The notes beneath the pieces are model-generated. The model saw only the letters and a list, made by a program, of their open reading frames with translations, made no database searches and was not told where the DNA came from. This document shows positions 1 to 14,696 of a stretch of 64,000 nt of DNA, one piece after another (position 1 is the stretch's first letter; the number at the start of each line of letters is the position of its first letter). Source of the DNA: Glandiceps talaboti (taxonomy: Eukaryota; Hemichordata; Enteropneusta; Spengelidae); NCBI RefSeq assembly GCF_964340395.1, contig NC_135570.1, positions 8,429,322 to 8,493,321 of the forward strand, given 5' to 3'. The position numbers and the translations under genes are program-made.

Positions 1-401
1 AAGCATATTGCACAACTGAGGTTACTACATTCTATCATATAATTATAGCCTGGTTATCAGTGTTCACATCTGCATAGAACACGAGGGCCGCCGATAAAGA
101 AATATTGACAGCAATGTATTTTAAGAAGCATATATATACCCCTTTATCACCACAGAGCACATCCATCACCACATACACACAAGCGCACTACACTCATAGT
201 TGTGGATGTGATTTAACGTGTGCTTGACCCCTTCAAAGGTAGAAAGTGGTAGATTTGCCATGGCTAATAACTGCTTTGCAGAAAGGCCCAACCCTGATCA
301 TGTCATATCCCTGCTACGCACACACGCCCCCACCCACCAATCCACACACTCTCTCATATACACACCAACATACACCGTACACATACAGCCACCTGCCTAC
401 C
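1..401. other. Intergenic, no gene seen
   Basis: AT-rich DNA leading into the first microsatellite. The open frames that start here owe their length to the repeat that follows. Confidence 0.6.
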
Positions 402-914
402 AACACGCACGCACGCACGCACACACACACACACACACATACATACATACATACATACATACATACATACATACATACATACATACATACATACATACAT
501 ACATACATACATACATACATACATACATACACACATACATACATACATACACTCATACATACACACATACACACATACATACATACATACATACATACAT
601 ACATACATACATACATACATACATACATACATACATACATACATACATACATACACACATACACACACATACATACATACATACATACATACATACATAC
701 ATACATACATACATACATACATACATACATACACACACACACATACCTACCTACCTACCTACCTACCTACCTACCTACATACACACACACACACACACAC
801 ACATACATACATACATACATACATACATACATACACACATACATACATACATACATACATACATACATACATACATACATACATACATACATACATACAT
901 ACATACATACATAC
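402..914. repeat. Compound (ACAT)n microsatellite with CA and ACCT blocks
   Basis: Starts as (ACGC)n and (AC)n, passes to (ACAT)n, contains an (ACCT)n block at about 745-777 and a second (AC)n at about 780-803, and ends at a sharp border, CATACTGCTGC. The long HTYI and CMYV open frames on both strands are translations of this repeat. Confidence 0.97.
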
Positions 915-2837
915 TGCTGCATATCAATGTTTAACGATAAGGGTAGGGCTGTCAAAGTGTATGTAGAAAGATGTCACATAGTCTGTACACAGTGAATGAT
1001 ACATTTTCAACACTAAAGCCACCTCAGTGATTGTAAAAATCGGTAACCCGCATGTAGCATGTATAAAGTGACCAGTCGTATGTAAGTTATAACTGTAACT
1101 GGAACGTTTCTTGATGTTTTGTTAGATAAAATAATTTACTCGTAATATCGTTCACCAGTAGTGGTCTGAGATAATATAAACCACTCACTGTACAATGTCT
1201 AATTATTGGTATTTTAATAATTTTCAGTGAACATACTGTCGAAAAATGATACTCCACTCAAGATTATACACCAGTACAGTTGTAACATGGTGACATTCAA
1301 AACCGAGTTTTCGATCAAGATTTAAGATTGTCAGTACACTGCTACGTACATATGGCATCGACCACTAATTAACAGATGCAATGTCTTTTTATATTTTTTA
1401 TAAGTAATTGAACAGTTTGTAGTGAGTACAGGTATATCTTTGTTTATTTGATGAAAAAGATATCCCTGTTGCAGCTTTCAAAGTCATTGCTACATAATAA
1501 AGTTTTTTTGTATAGTCCCATGTCTGCTACAGCTGTTACCTAACATGATACGATATGAATGTCTGAAATATTAATGTTTGCTATGATTTGTGCCTATCTA
1601 GCTAGATAGATACCTCCATTATTTGTTGATCGTAGCAGCGATCGATACTTTTGATTTTCATATGCAGCTCCAAATTGATACAAGTTTAAATGTGTAATTC
1701 ACATGATGAAGATGCTTTAAAAACATTACATTTGTTCTATATAAAGTATTTGGTATCATATCGTATATTCCGTAGGAAGTGACGGCTTGTGCATTGTTGC
1801 CCGTGTTATTTTCACTTCACTGGACATTTTTTTTTCATGAATTCCAGAGACGTGTCGCACAATACTGTATGTAGTGTACACCTGTATCCGCTCCGTTCTG
1901 TATGAGTTTGTGACTGATCGTGTGGAGTCAAAAGAGGGGCTTTACTCGGAGACCAAGTAGCGCGATGCTTCGATGTTTGCATCTATCGTGACATCATGAA
2001 ACATTAGAAACGAGTTTATAATTATAATGTACAGTACAATCTTTGATAGTCTAAGTATCTTACCTGTTTGTACTATGATGTTTGCCGTTGCCAAAACAGT
2101 TCTGATTCTGGTCTACCGGCCCGCCACGTACACAGTTACATTTACCCAAACGACAGCTTGATTATTCAAAGGATTAAAATGTGACATATTTTCAGAGAAT
2201 AAAACGTATATTCAAATGACGGAGATTTTTTTAATGCATGACGGGAACAGTCCACTGTTGAAAATTAATCCTTCGCAGATGTGACCAAAATCGTTCTATT
2301 ATTCAAATTTATTAATATGGATACTTTGTACTCCCCCCGTTATTTTACGCTCTAATACTTTACGCAGTCCCTTAAAAAATAAACTAGCTGGTGTAATCTA
2401 CGCTAAAATAACACACACAAAAAAACTATATGTTATTTAAAGTTGTACTAGCTGCAATAAGGAACTTTAAAAAAAATAGTTTTGTTAGATATGGGTAATT
2501 TGTCATATCATACATCATAAACAACATGAAATCACCGTTGAGTGTACATATTTGTGTAGCTTTATACCTGTATATGGTATAATGAAGGCAAGAGTCAAAT
2601 TTATTTTTTGAGTCCGCACCCTAAAATCAGCACCCAATAAGCGATCATGATTATTCAATCCGTTACTGTACTACTTGTAGATAAAATCGACCTCTGATTA
2701 ACATGTACACTGTCTAAACTTTGATATTTTGAGAAAATTTAGCTAATGTATCTTTAAGGATTCGTTAAAAGATCGCCATCGCCAAGAGAGCACTTCAAAT
2801 TGTAGTCCAATATTACTAATTAGCCCCTGTCATCTAC
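915..2837. other. Intergenic, no gene seen
   Basis: About 1.9 kb, AT-rich, no open frame of note on either strand, no repeat recognised. Confidence 0.55.
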
Positions 2838-3125
2838 TTTGATGTGGATGAGTTACAAACTTGGTTTGAGTTAATGTAGACGAAACTCGGTTTCATTTGG
2901 TTTGTTAATGTGGAAGAAGCTAGATTCCATTGAACAGGTGTGGATGAGTTATAAACTTGGCTTGTTAATGTGGACGAAACTCAGATTCCATTGGAGTCGA
3001 CGAGTTACAAACGTGACTAGTTAATGTGAACGAAACTAAATCAAAGTTACAAATTTGATTCATTGATATGGACAAAATTAAACTAGCTTCTCCATTGATA
3101 TGAACGCGTTACGAACTTGACGAAT
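2838..3125. repeat. Degenerate tandem repeat, unit about 55-60 bp
   Basis: Diverged copies of a unit reading roughly GTGGATGAGTTACAAACTTG ... GTTAATGTGGACGAAACT ... GATTCCATTG. The landmark TTAATGT recurs at about 2871, 2905, 2965 and 3021, and GAGTTA.AAAC at about 2850, 2946 and 3002. Later copies are more decayed (GATATGGACAAAATTAAAC). No coding potential. Confidence 0.75.
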
Positions 3126-3475
3126 TGTTTGCCTACGTCCGTCATAGTACATATAAACTTTTCGCACACGTGGATATAGATGTGACGGTATTACAGACTA
3201 AATATTCTGAATCATGTACGCAATATTATTTTTAAAAAGAATTAAACGTCATTTTAACCATATCATAAATTCTTTATCTAATCATGATTGGCAAATATTG
3301 AAAATCTTATAAGGCTTCTGTAAGTCAACCCTTGTGTTCATCAACGTAATCATGGTATAACATTATTTTCGAAAGTGGCTATGATGTCATACACACGTCA
3401 TCGATCTAACTTCCGCCTACTGTGATGTAAAACTTGAAACCGCTGCCGTGACGCTTCAAATTACGATTTTACAGG

Positions 3476-3499
3476 TGTTGTTGTTGTTGTTGTTGTTGT

Positions 3500-3531
<32 letters not shown>

Positions 3532-3608
3532 GCTGCTGCTGTTGTTGCTGTTGTTGTTGTTGTTTGTTTGTTTGTTTGTTTGTTTTGGTGTGTTTTTTTG
3601 GGGGGGGA
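3476..3608. repeat. (TTG)n then (GTTT)n microsatellite and G tract
   Basis: About 85 bp of TTG with a few CTG interruptions, five to six GTTT units, then T7 and G8 ending near 3608. The poly-valine open frame here is repeat translation. Confidence 0.93.
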
Positions 3609-6600
3609 GGACTACATTATCCATAATTTTGCATCCTTATCTTTGTAGTCCCATTTGTTTCAAATTCTGAGCTAATTACGTTCTTGTATTTACGTTACTC
3701 AGGCTCTGGGAACGGGACTTAAAAAGTGTTCTCATCTTACTAAACAATGCCATAAACTAGACGGTCGACACCTCCCACGATAAGTTGTGTCATTCCGCCC
3801 TCATTGGCCTGATATATAAGGATAGGTTGATTGATGCTCGAGAGCGCCCTGACACACCATGGTGTATTTACAGATCTAGACTCTATACAAAAATATTCCG
3901 TTCCGGTTATGTCAGTTTCCGCATCAATTGTTTCTTGCAAGACTTCACAATTTTCACGATTTTATTGTTTTTTTCTCGAATACGTACAAAAAAAGTTTAG
4001 TGTCGACAGTGAAAAACTAGGTGGGGGTCGGGGAACCGGAACCAAACAATTTTTTTCTTTAGGCCTTACCCACCAATGGCAACCCAATGCGGCTAAAACA
4101 ATTCCGAGGTCTTGCAATTACATGTGATCTGATCGGTGAAACAAAGCTGGTTGGCTGAATGATTTGACTGGTTCAAAATGCAGCTATTACTTTTATTGTG
4201 AAACACAGGGAAACGACGATTCATTCAAACGAGGCTAGTAGTACTATATCACTCATCTGGTCCAACAGTTACCTCCGAACAGCGTTCCTCGTGACCATTC
4301 TGTGTAATCTTTTGTCTTTCTAACAACTAGCCTGTGCGCGTCACGTATTACGGTTTTCTGTAGCGTCGCCTTGAGCCATGCATTTAGTTTCTATGGTGTA
4401 GGTTGTAGAATGCTGTTTTGTCTACGCTAAAATTAGTTAAACTTATTGAAATCTTGGCATGTTGCATTAGTTCGGATAATTCAAAAGCAGTTGAAACGAT
4501 ATCAACTATTTCCCATCTTTATTTTTGGACCAAGGACATTTTATCTTAACAAGTTTATAGTTGGTTGTTGGATTATTTGGAGTGGTTGCCTGTGATATAT
4601 CATTACTTTTATATCAAAGGATAATATCAGGATATCACACCCACGTGTCCATGGCATGTGTAATTTATAGCATTACACGAGAAACTGCATGTCACAAAGT
4701 GGTGACATGTTTAACAAAAAGACGGTTTACTGGCCAGGGTCAGCGACATAAGGTTGACCGCTCGGTCAGAGTTGTTGGCAAGATATGCAAATCAAAAGTA
4801 TGGTTGCTCGCATACCACATATCGTACCAGTTACTGTTTAGTAGTAAATTAGCATAATATGTTTCGACAGGTGGACGGAAAGGAGATAAACAATTTGATT
4901 GAATTTGCATACACTATGAAGGACATCTTGTGTCAATAATAATAAATGATCGTGTTGACACGAGTACAAACAATTTTTGCCAGTTCTGGGAGCTGCACGT
5001 CAGAATTTGATTTGTGACGACCTACAATGTTGCTGTAGTATATGCTGTTGGGATTCCTGTATGAGGATCGAGTTCTGAACTCTGTTATTGCTTGGAAACT
5101 CAACGTTTTGTAGGAACTGTGAATAATGCATGGTGTGGAACTGCACATTTCATCCGTGAATACCCGTCAACCACGTCGTTGTTGCCCAATTGCAAGTCTT
5201 CGCTTCGATACGTACGATACAAATGAGATTTTACATCTAACATTGTGAGTAGTTTTATTTGCCATAATCAGCTATCAGTAATTTGCAAGTGTACTATAGG
5301 TTTTTTATTTGTTGTAAAATGTTGTATTTTTTTATTTAGAGAGAACTTAGACCAGGCCAGGTCCAGTTAAACCTGTGACATCGATCGATCTGTGTGTGTT
5401 CTTTCTCCATACTAGTGAATGTGGCCCATCCTGTACTTTTTTAAAAAATCGGCTTTCATGGCACTGTAGAACTGTCGAAGGCGATTGCAACTTGAAATGT
5501 CTGTTATCTTGCTTAGGATAGGACCAGGGGTCTCGTAGGTGTATATGTTATCAACCGTTTCTAATGTAGTACCCAAAATACGCTCGAAATTATTAAAATC
5601 ACTGTGCTATCCGTTATGGTGTTTATATATCAGTATTGTACTACCTTGGATCTCGGAAGGAATTCGAACAACGGAAGAATGATAATATAGCTAGGTCTAT
5701 TGTTCAGCTCCCACATACAACTCCAGTTCCGATTACGAGTTGGTCAAGCCCTCGACAGTGCCTTCAGTACTATGCGACTCAAGGTAGCTTTTAGATTGAG
5801 CAGAATTGCGCGATGGTCTAGCAGCTAGACTATATATGTATGTTGTGTGTGTTTGTTTTTGAGTGTGTGTGATTACCATAAGCCAGTAGTCGATATTATC
5901 CATAAGCAGTACAAAAATTGGTTGAAATGATGTTTGCCGTTGAGGGCGCTGATTTGTCACGGTGGTTGCGGAACCAAATATCGATTTGATTTGTATTGAT
6001 TTTTATCGTGTATAAGGTTACAAAAAATACGTTTATCCACAGGTAATGCAATTTTTTTCAGGGATACGATAGTATGAGTCAGTTATTGTACCTAACAAAG
6101 CATTTTTTTAAAAACGTCACAGCTGCACGTTTATCCTTTACCTGTTAAATTTTCAACCGGTTTGAATTTCTCAGAATATACGAAATCAATGCATTGTCAC
6201 AATTGGTTAAGTATTTGGGAAGAGATTTTTTTTACATTTTACTCAGTTTTGCTCACAGTAATTACATTATGAATATCAAGAGAGAGGGTCTGGTGTGATG
6301 GATTTGGTCAAAGTCATGTTATTGGACCAGTCAAAAGCTGTATGGAAAAGTTAGTCATGAAATCATAGTGTCAGCGATGTATCATTTATATTTCGTGTTT
6401 ATGTTCAAGTTCATGGTCCGGTTGACTTCCGGAAACAAATTATATTACAAAATGTTGATTTTTTTCACTATAGTTTCCTGTTTGAAAATTTCCCATCGCT
6501 GATATATTGGAACATCTTTCTGAATCTTCCATGTCCTAGAGCAACTGTATGTTCTGTTTGCAATCTTTGTGCCGCTGAGTCGAGGGCGTAACATCCCACG

Positions 6601-6639
6601 CCTTCAAGTTGAATGCAATTCGAATTTGAGTCTGTCTGT
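3609..6639. other. Intergenic, no gene seen
   Basis: Unique DNA with small unrelated open frames (up to about 98 codons at 3831-4127 and 4561-4857) showing no family motif. A GAGGGCGC site lies at 5942. Confidence 0.5.
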
Positions 6640-9460
<2,821 letters not shown>

Positions 9461-9499
<39 letters not shown>

Positions 9500-9500
9500 G
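9461..9500. repeat. (CTGT)10 in the probable NDNF 3' UTR
   Basis: Ten tandem CTGT units, about 185 bp past the NDNF stop codon; in the transcript it would read (ACAG)n. No AATAAA signal is seen on the minus strand in the first ~600 nt after the stop, so the 3' end is not placed; a 19-nt T tract at 9115-9133 (A-rich in the transcript sense) lies further down. Confidence 0.85.
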
Positions 9501-9684
9501 AGAACAACATAACGATATGAAGGGTGGAATGCAGGAATAGCCGAGACCTTCTGAAGTGTCTCTTTACTTTGTAACACTTCGTCTTAGCTTTTCATGTAAA
9601 TTTGTTCCACGTTATGACTAGAAGTGTGTTAAAAGTGTCTGAAAATGTTAAATGTCACTATAGTCACATTAGATGTAACATAAC

Positions 9685-11042
9685 CTAACAATTCTCCTTC
9701 GTTGTCACCCAAACACTTTGGTATGGAAGTGTCTCTGTTCCGTAGCTATCAACATAGATATCAAATTTATATGCCGTAGCTGGTGATAAACCCATCACCC
9801 TCTCCATCAAAACGTTCTTCCCTTCTCTTGTATTATAATGGCGACAGTACATTTTTTCTGTCTTTTTGCGCATGTCCGGTCCAAGACATGTATTCGGCCT
9901 CCTTGAGTGCCGCCTTTCACCGGATTCCTCCCTCATATAGAAGCAGTAATGTGATCTTTCCTTTGTCCCTAACCACGCCAACGTGACCGAATCACATCGA
10001 CGTAACTTATCGTATTCTCTCACGATGGTATCCGAGGGCATTCGTGGGTAGGGGTATTTTGACGGCCTCGTAGTGACGGATACTTTCACGGACGCAGATC
10101 TCTGTCTGGAATTCGAGACTTTTAAATAGTAATCTCCCGGACTTATTTGATCAAGGGATAAGTTTTTCAAATCCGCTACCTCCATTCCGCGAATCATTTC
10201 GTTTTCTTTCCAAATTTCGGCATACACTTGGGTTGAGCAGGGGTGAATGGTAAAGAGCAGTTCGTCAGCTGATTCAAACACTCGAAAACGGAATGATTTG
10301 GGAGAATTTGACTTTCTTACCGAAGAACTCACTACCTTGCCATCTTTCATTTCAATTACCTTATGGTGATTACGTTTCCGTATCTTGAGCGTCGCCCCTT
10401 GGTACGCAGTGCTGAAGTTGTTAACAGTGTTGATGGCGAAAAGATCAAAATAATACTGTTTCCCAGGAAGCAAGTCGGTAAATGTGTGCTGCGTCTTGGT
10501 ACCAACACACTCCATTCGAAAATCGTTATCTTTCAGTTCTCGCTGTCGTTGTTTGTATCTCCGTCGGCTCTCTCGATGACGCTCTTTAATTTCGTTCTCA
10601 AATTCAAAGCCGAAGCCGAAGTCCGGTGGAAGAGACGGCGGAGGTTCGATGCTATGATAACTTTGAAATCCACAGAAAGTCTCAAAGTTTTTGTCTGTGT
10701 TTGCAGTTACACAATACTTTAGAGGACTATTATATATACTTTCAGTCGGCGATGATTTCCAACCAAGTGTTAAAGTGTTCCTTTGAACAGATGTGATGTC
10801 AAGAATTGGGTCAGTCGGCAGGTGTGGGTACGGTTGATCAGAGTCCGGTGTCGTCGTGGCATAAAGATAGACAGTGCTATCTGCATCCCCTGACCGTATT
10901 TCCAGCATGAAGTCCCCAGCAGGCGAATCATGGGCGAGATAAGTACTCCTCGAATACCCAACATAGGTTTTTAAAAGTGTACTTGATTGGTCCGTTCGTA
11001 AACCTGCGCGTTGCTCCTCGAAATTTTTATCCAAATCATCAC
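9685..11042 (-). CDS. NDNF: NDNF terminal coding exon (FN3 regions and C-terminus)
   Basis: Encodes residues 107-558 and the TAG stop (9687-9685). The acceptor CACACAG|GTGATG lies in frame: G from exon 2 plus GT gives Gly107. First FN3 region about 181-327, with PHLPTDP, LTLGWKSSPTES, a Cys at 217 and PGKQYYFDLFAIN; it holds a long charged insertion, about 249-283, rich in Arg and Glu. A middle beta-rich block spans about 328-436 (MKDGKVV, FTIHPCS, DYYLKVS, VSVTTRP). Second FN3 region about 437-555 with LRRCDSVTLAWLGTKERSHYC, NTCLGPDMRKK and YQSVWVTT. Cysteines at 456, 473, 492, 506 and 558 match the conserved C-terminal set. One big last exon carrying most of the protein fits my recollection of vertebrate NDNF, which I cannot check here. 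Confidence 0.95.
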
Positions 11043-14000
11043 CTGTGTGTGAAATAAAAAAAGCTGTCAAATGTTTGTCACAGTAAACCAAATAGAGTTA
11101 TTGTTGCCATGTGTATATGTTTGTTTATTTGTTTTGTTTGTTTGTTTGCTCGTTTGTTTGTTTGTTTGCTTAATCAGGGATAAACAGTTAAATGTGTAGA
11201 GAGATCAGGACAGTACCATGCCGGTTTGGCGCATGCCACATTAATTAGCGCCCTCATTCGTAATTCTTGTGGTTTCTGAATCTTTCGTTTTCTCATATAC
11301 ATCTCTATGTTCATGTTATTCAAGATTCGAACGAAAGTAAGCTGTGAAGAGAACGAGTAGAATGAACTATTCTAAACTACCATTATAGCTAGGTCTTCAT
11401 TTGTTCACACAATATATTTTCTAATTATCTATTTTCACATATTTGTCGATATTTTGAAGTCCATGCACAAGCAATCGTTTAATTCACTCAGATAGTGTGG
11501 TGGTTTTTATCCAGGATTCACTCTAGCCTTGCTCTATAGGTAAGGACTTTCTTAACATAATGTTTTAGTATCAGACACCTGCATAGATTATAAGAAAGAC
11601 CGGAGCCAGACTTGCCAAAATAGGTTCATAAATCAAACATATTTACGACGTGTCCTTGAACGTGTATAAACATGGAATAGGCTTAGTCACATATTAGCAG
11701 TTGGTTCGTATTAGTTGCATTTTCGATTTGCCGTTCTTCATACTTTTTTATTGACAAGATATTTTTTCTATGAGTCAGCGCGAGTTATAAATTACAACTT
11801 TTGATAACTTGGTTGCGGTGGGAATTGTTGACGTGGGTGTTGCAACACGAAAAGTGTAAAAATCATCATAAATGTTTAACGAGAGATTTGGCTGAAGTGC
11901 CCATTCCAATTAGAATCTTTCTGCAATCCAAACTGATTGTGACTCATCAAGCCAACTGTGACCATCGTAGTCATAAACAAGTGACGTTGCAGTTCGCCTA
12001 CCTCCTGAGAAATGAGACTTTCAGGCCAATTTTTCAACGTCGTCTCGAAGGTCAACGTTCGTAGATGATAAGACGTTGTCCTTTACGACCCAAATCTAGG
12101 CGAACGCGGAAAGAATATTCGTATTACATTCTCAAAGTGCGTTGATAACTTGCCAGCTGCAGTCTTTAGGGTTTAACTTTATACTGGGATATGGTTTCTG
12201 CAGCACGTGTTTAGTAATTCACAATATAAAGACCCGGATCTATTGCTAGTGTTCCACATTTTCTGGTATTTCCTCTAGCCTAGCATTTTGTATGGAGTCG
12301 AAATTGTCATGGATTTCTAACACCCCGCTAAGCAGTGATTGTATCGAGACTTGGGAAAGTGTTTTTTACTTGCAATAATTGTACTCAGATCATGTTTTTT
12401 CATCAAAATAATTTTAAAATATGCAAATGTACCTTGCCGCTGTATCATCGATAAACCCTAGTTTCATACCTATCATGTACATTTTTTTCATCGACAAGTT
12501 GCACGCCTCAAATCAGAAGTAACACGTCAATAAATAATTAATTATGTCAAGAATCATAATATTTCTAAACGATGCATTCTGAAGATCCACATTTCTCTCA
12601 CTTTGAGAGAGATACTCAATGCTACAGTAATACCGTCCTACGTGTTGAGTACCGTTAAAATAACTCTATAATGACATGCGAGAGAGAATCTTTATTATGT
12701 ATAAAATCCTGCATATAGAATATTTGGCGTCAGAAAGCTTAGCACTTTAGCCAGTAATAATGTGATCACGACACATTCGTCCAAATTTAATTTCTATGCT
12801 AACACATATAGCGATGAAACCAGTGACGGCAATTATTATTTCATTGGTTCAATCGATTTATTGATAACAAGTCTTATTTCGCCGATTAATTGATAGCAAA
12901 TCTCGTATCGCATCGTGTTCAATGACACTAGTGTTGAAATGAAATTGTCTGCTGTGGTAGTAGTAACATTAATTTGTATCACATCAGCGAATCTATACAC
13001 CCTGGTAATATTTTGGCATGTTTTGATAAACATATACATCTACTACATAACGCGTAGGAGTTCTTGATCGAGGTGACACAAAGGTCGCAGATTCATTCTT
13101 CCATGCATGTATATTTCAGACAAAACCATCATCTAAATTTCTGCCTAGAAACAAGGGCTTATTTTGTGCGTCCCAAGTTACTATGTATCAGGGTTTTCGT
13201 AGCATGGGTCCCCGAAGCACAGGCGGGTTATAATCGGGCGACTGCTCCGATTCATCACATCAGGTTATCAAACGGAATACAACCCCACCGTACCCCAACC
13301 CCCTTTCCAATACGATGTAAAGGTGTACATGTGTAATCTTAAGTAGTACGTCGATAGGAAACTGTACTCCTTTCAGAAGCAATGACGGAGGAGATAGTTA
13401 CGTTGCGCTACCATCTACACACCTTCCGTGAAGTATACACAGATTAAAAATTAGACTTTGATGGCGGCACCACTGAAGCATGTTTAACATACTTAGTAGG
13501 GACTTGTAGTTCGACACGTTAACCTTGGATATATCACAGGAGGTGCCGGTTGGAATTAGAATAACGGGGTTTAGGTCGACACAATTTACATCAACGACAC
13601 AGATTACCGTTTTTATCAATCCAAGCGACGTCGGTATCGACTGAATATGAAAGCAATCTTAGCAGGCTGACGAGACTTCACGGTTTTAATTTCTCACTAT
13701 GACGGGTTATCGAGATTTACTTAAGTCTTTTTTACATTAAGACAAACTCAATGCTATAATAGATCAAAGCTTCCGAACTCACGGATTGGACTCGATGCTT
13801 TGCTTCTTAAATGAGCTGTCAGAGACCGATTCCCGTTGTGTAAACTAGTATCTACGTTACTTCCCTAATTGCAACATGCGGTGTCCCCATACAAATGTAT
13901 TAAGCTAATCAAATGCCGCGCTTGGCACGCTCATCGGGATTGGTTTCCCGGAGTGTCAATGATGTTGCCGCCACTTGTCAAACAAAGCAACGGAATTACT

Positions 14001-14657
14001 GTCTCCACCACTCCCCAACTGACGATCAGACGCTTCTTTAAGGCTACCTTAGACGCTATGTGAATACAAATTTTGGAACACCGTCAATTAAAACGAAGCT
14101 TGCAAAGCAACCCAATCAAAACCTTCAGTGTGTTACTTCCGTTTCCCTACATCAACTGACAACACTTGCCCTACTTTCAGATGTAAATGATACAACTTAG
14201 TGATTTGAAAATATGTCGATTGCTATTGGTCAATGATGTTGGTTGGTCTAATCACGCAAATTAATAATGATATATCACTACGCACCTATGATTTTTCTGT
14301 TGCAAATATAAAAATGATTGATTGTATGTGTGGATGGATGGATGGATTGATGAATGAATGAATGAATGAATGAATGAATGAATGAATGAATGAATGAATG
14401 AATGAATGAACCAAACAATAACGTGCTTCTACTATCATGCTTGATAACTCAAAATTAATGTTCAAACGACAGCCTTATCATTACAAACACAAAACACAAT
14501 AATTTGAGATGACTAAACACAATTATATCCTAAGAAATATAGAAACTTTCAATGTCTGTGGATATATTACTTACAATATGTATACAGTAAGCTTATGTAT
14601 GTATGTATGTATGTATGTATGTATGTATGTATGTATGTATGTATGTATGTATGTATG

Positions 14658-14696
<39 letters not shown>

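Noticed and set aside
218-995. Long open frames rich in HTYI, CMYV, SLSL, RERE, PSIH and TDRQ across all microsatellites (0.4, 6.9, 14.6, 15.8, 26, 31, 37.8, 41.7, 48.7 and 54.2 kb)
   Set aside because: They are stop-free only because tetranucleotide and dinucleotide repeats lack stop codons; frames are open on several strands and frames at once.
10363-10964. Other-frame open frames over the NDNF last exon (10363-10722 plus; 10770-10964 minus; 9783-9986 plus)
   Set aside because: Shadows of the NDNF coding sequence.
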